From: DAOUMU01 sp034409055
Lineage (GTDB): Bacteria; Chloroflexota; Anaerolineae; 4572-78; J111
Reading direction: 5' to 3'
Assembly: GCA_034409055.1 (NCBI GenBank)
Contig: DAOUMU010000320.1
Location: 1-13,755, forward strand
Length of the DNA stretch: 13,755 nt
The translations under genes and the position numbers were made by a program. A model generated the notes under the pieces. That model searched no databases, was not told the origin of the DNA, and saw only the letters and a list, made by a program, of their open reading frames with translations. This document shows, piece by piece, positions 6,350-11,153 of this stretch. The first letter of the stretch is position 1, and each line of letters starts with the position of its first letter.

Positions 6350-9300
6350 ATGGAATCAACCATTTCCATTCCCATCGAGCTTATCGAACAATTCGAGCGT
6401 GACAACGTGCTTCTCTTTGCCGGTGAGGGGATCAATCGTGGTCGCCTGCCCTCGTTGGCTGAACTGGCTGAAGAATTGGCGCAACGGTGTGACTACCCCC
6501 CAAATGAACCGTTGATCTTCTCCCGTGTTGCCGGCTACTACGAACTGGTGCGCGACCGCAACAGCCTGATCACCTTTCTGCGCGACCAGTTGGGGGTCGA
6601 GGGCCTTGAACCATCACAAGCGCACGAACTCATTGCCCAACTGGAACCCCAACCCCAAACGATTGTGACCACCTGTTACGACCGCTTGCTCGAACAGGCA
6701 CTGCGCCAGGGCAGCATTCCTTACGTCGCTGTCGTCGGCAACGAGGACGTGGCATTTGCCGAGAAACGCAGGACCCTGCTGGTCTGGCTGTGGGGGGTTC
6801 TGGATCAACCCGACTCGCTGGTCATCACCGAAGATGACCAGCGGACATTTCTAGAAAACCGGGGTAACCTGTCGGACGTGCTGCGGGGCGAACTGGCGCG
6901 CCGCACCTGGCTCTTCCTCGGTTTTGACCTGGAGGATGAATGGTTCCGGGGCTTCTACGACACGGTTCACCGTGGTCTCGACCGGTACGCTCGCCGGTCT
7001 TATGTCTTTGGTGCGACCCCCGGCGACTATACCCGCCTTTGGTGGGAAAAACGCAATGTCAGTATCCTGGAGACGCGCATAACACAATTTCTCGAGGCGC
7101 TGGAGGAGCAACTCAAGCAACGCAGGCAACTGGCAGCCGGCGTGCAGCCACGACCGGCCCGACCGGCGGCCGAGATACCGACCGCTCCGATTCCCGGCTC
7201 TCCGTACAAAAGACTTGATTACTACAGGGAGAATGATCGCCCCCTTTTCTTTGGCCGGGATCAAGAGATAGAACGGCTGGCAGCCCTGATTCACGCCCAC
7301 CGGCTGGTGCTACTTTACGGCGCTTCAGGCACCGGCAAAACCTCTTTGCTCCAGGCGGGGGTGATTCCTCGACTGAGATATAGCGATCCCGGCTATGCCG
7401 TAATCCTGGTGCGGGCTCTCGAAGATGTGCGGGTGTCCATTCGCAACGCGATCATCCGGCAAATGGACGGCGAGATTTTCGCGCCTGACGGAAGCCTGGT
7501 GGAAACCCTGGCCCAGGCCACCAAGGAGCCAGGACCGATCGTTCTGGTCATTGACCAATTCGAGGAATTTTTCGTGCATTTTGAGGCTGAGACCCGCCGG
7601 CAGATCATTGATGAGCTGGCAACGCTCTATGAAGCTCAGGATGTGCCGGTCAAAATCATCTTCAGCTTGCGCGAAGACTATCTGGCGCGTATGGGCGAAC
7701 TGGAAACACGCCTGATTGAGGTATTTCGGGTCCGTTTTCAGTTGCGACCTCTGGACCCGGATCAGGCTCGACAGACGATTGTCCGGCCGGTGGAAGTGAT
7801 GGGAAAAAGCTACGAACCGGCCCTGGTTGACAGGTTGCTGGCCGACCTGACCGACGAGGGCGTGATGCCCCCTCAGCTCCAGTTGGTGTGTAGTACCCTC
7901 TACGAGGAGTTGCCGCCCGATGCCAGGCAGATCACCCTGGCCAGGTACGAGGAGCTTGGCGGGGCTGCCGGCATCCTCAAAACGTATCTGGTCGGCGAAT
8001 TGGCACGATTGGCCGGGCCGGAACGGACGCTGGCCCGCAGCATCCTCAAGGAATTGATTGACTCTCAAGGGAACAGACGAGTTGGCACTGAGGAGGACCT
8101 GGTCAGAGCCCTGGGCGTCACCTCGGTTCAATTGAAGCCGGTGCTGGAGAAGCTGGTCCGGTCGCACCTGGTTCGCCCTCTGGACCTGGAGCAACGGGGT
8201 GAAACTGGCTACGAACTGGCCCACGAATATCTGGTCCACGAAATTATGGGCTGGTTTGACCCGCAAGAGTCTGAGCGTAAGCGGGTGTACGAACTCCTCC
8301 GCCAGGACGTGGATCGCTGGCAGCAGTTCCAGACCCCCATCGCCGGCTCAACGCTGGACCTGATTGCCTCTCACTGGAAGGATATGCTGCTACAGCCAGA
8401 CGAGCGAACCCTGATCCTGCGCAGTGCGGTCCAGCGAGGTTGGAACGTAGAGGGATGGGTGGAGCGGTTGGGAACAGAGCCGGGCAGCGCAGAGTTGTTG
8501 CAGGAGCTACTGCACGCCCCTGAAGAGGCAACCCGGCGCAATGTAGTTCAGGGCTGGCGTTACATGCCGGCCGATTCTGCAGGGGAGGAAGGGCTGGCAG
8601 AGGTGGCTCTGAGCGACCCGGTCCCCGCCGTCCGAACCGGGGCGGCTGTCTCCCTGGCCCACCGTGCCCCCCAGCAAGGGGTTGACCTGATCCTGAGTCG
8701 AACCGGGGCCAGCCAGCCACGACGGGTGGAGGCCCTGGCCCGCATCTGGGATGAAACGGCGCCGCTTCGACAATTACCAACAGGCTGGGGCCTGCCGGTC
8801 GTCCTGGCCCTGGCTCACATTCGGCTGAAACGGTCGAGCTGGACATTGTTGTTTCACGGTGTAGCCGGCTTGATTGCCGGAATTGTGACTATGCTACCGC
8901 TTGCGTTATTGCTCGGCCCGCTTGAGTGGTTAATCTCTAGACCAAAATTGGAGGCGGAGGGCTATACGTTTTATTCCAATATGGCATCCTGGCTGATTGT
9001 GGTACCAGGGATAGCCAGCCTGGTTGAAACGGTGATGATCTTGATCGGGGCTATGCCGCTGGCCCTGTTAAAGCAACCGAAACGGTGGCTGGTTTTGCTC
9101 AGTAGTTCATTGCTGGCTGGAGCCATCGTAAGCATATTGATGGGGACTCTTTTCGTATGGGGAACACAGATAGCTATGGTAGGTACTACTCTGTGGTGGG
9201 CTTGCTTCAACGGCTTCGTGATCGGCAGTTTGCTGGGAGGCAGCGTGGCTGAACTCCTCTATCGCAGATATGCCAGTGGCAGTATGCCACCTCCACTCAC

Positions 9301-9511
9301 CGGCATCCTGCTGGGAGCTTCTGTTGGACTGGTACATGGCATAATCACATCGTTTTCTCTCCCGCCACACGAAAACTTTGTCTTCTGGATGGTGAGCAAT
9401 GTGACCGGGGCAACATTATTGGTCGGCGGAATCAACCTGGCAATTCGCGGTGCCGACCGATTCTTTGAGGGCTTGTTGCTTGAAGAAAGCAAAGGAGGTC
9501 GGTTCAAATGA
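6350..9511 (+). CDS. SIR2-like / nSTAND1 NTPase / multi-pass membrane protein
   Basis: A 1053-aa protein; ATG at 6350 follows GAGGAAG (6337-6343) with a 6-nt gap. Residues 1-255 are SIR2-like (SIR2_2 type): LLFAGEGIN (21-29) for the usual GAG motif, VTTCYDRLLE (106-115) for TTNYD, WLWGVLDQPDSLVIT (146-160) for KLHGDLDxPxSLVLT, and LFLGFDLED (188-196). The catalytic Asn and His are replaced by C109 and W148, so it is probably inactive as an NADase. Residues ~285-640 are a nSTAND1 NTPase: GRDQEIERL (302-310), Walker A GASGTGKT (324-331), Walker B with DQFEE (402-406), sensor-like IIFSLRED (436-443), then winged-helix-like segments ending YELAHEYLVHEI (621-632). Residues ~715-800 look like short HEAT-like helices. 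Residues ~832-1033 hold about six or seven hydrophobic membrane segments. STAND proteins assemble on sensing a signal; here the effector end may be the membrane domain. The stop overlaps an ATG (ATGA, 9508-9511) that opens only a five-codon relic. Confidence 0.9.
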   Translation: MESTISIPIELIEQFERDNVLLFAGEGINRGRLPSLAELAEELAQRCDYPPNEPLIFSRVAGYYELVRDRNSLITFLRDQLGVEGLEPSQAHELIAQLEPQPQTIVTTCYDRLLEQALRQGSIPYVAVVGNEDVAFAEKRRTLLVWLWGVLDQPDSLVITEDDQRTFLENRGNLSDVLRGELARRTWLFLGFDLEDEWFRGFYDTVHRGLDRYARRSYVFGATPGDYTRLWWEKRNVSILETRITQFLEALEEQLKQRRQLAAGVQPRPARPAAEIPTAPIPGSPYKRLDYYRENDRPLFFGRDQEIERLAALIHAHRLVLLYGASGTGKTSLLQAGVIPRLRYSDPGYAVILVRALEDVRVSIRNAIIRQMDGEIFAPDGSLVETLAQATKEPGPIVLVIDQFEEFFVHFEAETRRQIIDELATLYEAQDVPVKIIFSLREDYLARMGELETRLIEVFRVRFQLRPLDPDQARQTIVRPVEVMGKSYEPALVDRLLADLTDEGVMPPQLQLVCSTLYEELPPDARQITLARYEELGGAAGILKTYLVGELARLAGPERTLARSILKELIDSQGNRRVGTEEDLVRALGVTSVQLKPVLEKLVRSHLVRPLDLEQRGETGYELAHEYLVHEIMGWFDPQESERKRVYELLRQDVDRWQQFQTPIAGSTLDLIASHWKDMLLQPDERTLILRSAVQRGWNVEGWVERLGTEPGSAELLQELLHAPEEATRRNVVQGWRYMPADSAGEEGLAEVALSDPVPAVRTGAAVSLAHRAPQQGVDLILSRTGASQPRRVEALARIWDETAPLRQLPTGWGLPVVLALAHIRLKRSSWTLLFHGVAGLIAGIVTMLPLALLLGPLEWLISRPKLEAEGYTFYSNMASWLIVVPGIASLVETVMILIGAMPLALLKQPKRWLVLLSSSLLAGAIVSILMGTLFVWGTQIAMVGTTLWWACFNGFVIGSLLGGSVAELLYRRYASGSMPPPLTGILLGASVGLVHGIITSFSLPPHENFVFWMVSNVTGATLLVGGINLAIRGADRFFEGLLLEESKGGRFK

Positions 9512-9531
9512 TTATTGAGTAATGAGAGTCC

Positions 9532-9630
9532 AATGGGAATAGATCAATAGTCAGCGGAGTGAATTTTGTAATTCGAGGTGTCGACAAACTTTATTGAGGA
9601 GTTGTCGCCCCAAAAAAGCAGAGGAGGTTA
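9532..9630 (+). pseudogene. Remnant of a second copy of the STAND gene 3' end
   Basis: From about 9532 the sequence is a diverged repeat of the end of the STAND gene. The 9550-9649 stretch aligns with 9422-9520 along its whole length with one base of difference in spacing. Translated, it reads VSGVNFVIRGVDKLY against VGGINLAIRGADRFF of the intact gene, then goes out of frame at TTTATTGAGG versus TTCTTTGAGG. The homology runs on through the GGAGG site and ATG into the first codons of the next gene. It is most simply the tail of a deleted tandem paralogue. Confidence 0.65.
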
Positions 9631-9636
9631 TTTCAA

Positions 9637-9924
9637 ATGAATGTTGAGACTCCAGAGGAACTGGAAATTGTACTGGCCCGAAGGGTGAACCCAAGGCTGG
9701 TCCGAGAGCTGAGAGTGTCGTTGACCGAAGGAGAATTTATGTGCCTGGCCGATGTTATTCGCAGGGCGGCGACAGAATCTGAGTTCTATGAAAAGCTACT
9801 TGAAAACCCGACCCAGGTGCTGAAAGAAACTTACGGGAAGGAGTTAAGTGATGAGGCCATTAAGGCTCTGGAAGAGATTAAGGATGATTTGGGCGATTGG
9901 CCAACACCAAGGCCACTCATCTAA
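9637..9924 (+). CDS. Small acidic protein resembling NHLP-type leader peptides
   Basis: A 95-aa protein with a strong ribosome binding site, GAGGAGGT (9621-9628), 8 nt before the ATG. Residues ~42-85 (RRAATESEFYEKLLENP, then VLKETYGKELSDEAI) match the general pattern of nitrile-hydratase-like leader peptides (A..D..F...LL.DP...L.E..G..L), known mainly as leaders of ribosomally made peptide natural products. There is no Gly-Gly type cleavage site and the part after the leader-like region is only about ten residues (GDWPTPRPLI), so a classical precursor is uncertain. It could instead be a small partner or carrier protein. The isoprenoid synthase gene starts 12 nt downstream, so the two are almost certainly co-transcribed. 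The family assignment is from pattern only. Confidence 0.75.
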   Translation: MNVETPEELEIVLARRVNPRLVRELRVSLTEGEFMCLADVIRRAATESEFYEKLLENPTQVLKETYGKELSDEAIKALEEIKDDLGDWPTPRPLI

Positions 9925-9936
9925 GGGAGGTTAGGC

Positions 9937-10986
9937 ATGAAGTCGATGAGTCGAACCACGCAGACGAAGCAAGTTGGGGCTGAGGTTTCGCCCGAATCAG
10001 GTCATTGGGGTCAAGCTATGTTTCGCCGCTTACTTGACCAGGCGGTGTTGTCCGAGCTTGATCGCCGTCATCGGGCTTTTGTTGAGACATTGCCACCTCA
10101 TCTGAGATCACTGGCCAGGGACCGAAGAACGGTGATAGGCAAGGGGCCATCAAGCGATCTTCAGACAGTTGCTGAGATAGGGTTAGGTCTTGGTATCCCA
10201 TGGATGTTTCGCGATACGTTTCCTGGCTTGACAGAAGAACAGTGGCTGGACGTGGGCGAGGCCTGGCTTTTCTTACTGATGGCGATCTTCTTGCGCGATC
10301 ATATGGCCGACGATCAGGTACCGGCCAGCACGGAGGCTAAGGAGCTATGGCAACGACTCATGACCAAAGCAGGCAACGTCTTTCGCTCGTTAGTGGGGGA
10401 CGATTCATCAGACTTCTTCTGGCAACGTTTCGAAGATTATGATAAGCAGGTGGTATCAGCATTACAGTTAGAGAAAGATTATCGCGCCTGGCCCGGTGAA
10501 ACCTATGACCTGAAAAAGGCCCGGCAAATCGGCGTTGGCAAGGGGGCTTTGTACAAAGCCCCCACCTGCGCCATGGCTGTGCTCTGTGGGCAAGTGTCCT
10601 CCTTTCCCAAGTTGGACGAGTCCATGGACGCCCTGGCAGCCGGTTGTCAGTTGTATGATGATGTCACCGACTGGCAGGAGGACCTGGCCCGTGGTCACTA
10701 CACCTATCCCCTTGTCCAGGCGATAATCCATCTGAAGGCATCAGCAATGCCCATCTCGCCACAGACCATTGAAGCGGAGATCTCCAAATCGACTATTCGG
10801 GAGGATGCACTGAGGCAGGCCAAAGCCTGGCATCAAGAATCTCTAAGAGCAGTTGATGGTATCCCGTGCCAGGATTGGATCGACCTGATTAATAATAGCC
10901 TGGTTGATTGTATTTCAGAGCATTATCGTCTGATCCTCTGCCGGATTGCACAAGCGGTCAAAGAAAAAAGCGGTATCGTTCGATAA
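9937..10986 (+). CDS. Class I isoprenoid (terpene/prenyl) synthase-fold enzyme
   Basis: A 349-aa protein; ATG at 9937 follows AGGGAGG (9925-9931). It is largely helical with both metal-binding motifs of class I isoprenoid enzymes. The first is FLRDHMADDQ (118-127, with D121, D125, D126), a variant of the DDxxD aspartate-rich motif. The second is QLYDDVTDWQEDLARGHYTYPL (238-259, with D241, D242, D245, D249), very like the second motif of trans-prenyltransferases. KGALYKAPT (202-210) matches the Lys region between them. This suggests diphosphate ionisation of a prenyl diphosphate through Mg2+. Whether it elongates, cyclises or transfers the prenyl group cannot be read from sequence; the first motif is not the standard DDxxD. 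It is cytosolic, with no signal peptide or membrane helix. It follows the leader-like small protein by 12 nt, hinting that this protein is substrate or partner. Confidence 0.8.
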   Translation: MKSMSRTTQTKQVGAEVSPESGHWGQAMFRRLLDQAVLSELDRRHRAFVETLPPHLRSLARDRRTVIGKGPSSDLQTVAEIGLGLGIPWMFRDTFPGLTEEQWLDVGEAWLFLLMAIFLRDHMADDQVPASTEAKELWQRLMTKAGNVFRSLVGDDSSDFFWQRFEDYDKQVVSALQLEKDYRAWPGETYDLKKARQIGVGKGALYKAPTCAMAVLCGQVSSFPKLDESMDALAAGCQLYDDVTDWQEDLARGHYTYPLVQAIIHLKASAMPISPQTIEAEISKSTIREDALRQAKAWHQESLRAVDGIPCQDWIDLINNSLVDCISEHYRLILCRIAQAVKEKSGIVR

Positions 10987-11153
10987 TCGATAGTGGTCAC
11001 ATAGTATACTCAGTAGATCCAATTTTCAAGCTCGGAGTGGATCACAGTCCGCGTTTTGACCACTGGACTGTCCCACGGGGAGGCAGCGGAGCTGCACAGG
11101 TCTTCACACTGGTCCAGCTAGAGCAAATTTGGATGTACTGATACTTGATTCTA
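10987..11153. other. Intergenic region before the MalT-like gene
   Basis: 167 bp with no convincing gene. It contains a small hairpin, GCAGC GGA GCTGC (11083-11095), and a protein-like open stretch ending WMY at 11141 (FDHWTVPRGGSGAAQ inside), which may be a relic. GATACT (11140-11145) lies nine nt before the ATG of the MalT-like gene and could be a -10 box for a near-leaderless message, since no ribosome binding site is visible there. All three are weak. Confidence 0.3.

Noticed and set aside
7325..8266. 313-codon open frame on the minus strand
   Set aside because: Lies wholly inside the nSTAND1 NTPase domain, whose Walker A and B motifs are on the plus strand. The translation shows no domain pattern, so it is a shadow of high-GC coding sequence.
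8244..8846. 200-codon Pro/Gly/Ala-rich frame on the minus strand
   Set aside because: Antisense to the STAND gene, with a low-complexity composition typical of the reverse frame of GC-rich genes.
11083..11095. GCAGC-GGA-GCTGC hairpin as terminator of the isoprenoid synthase gene
   Set aside because: Only five base pairs, about 100 nt after the stop and without a T-tract.
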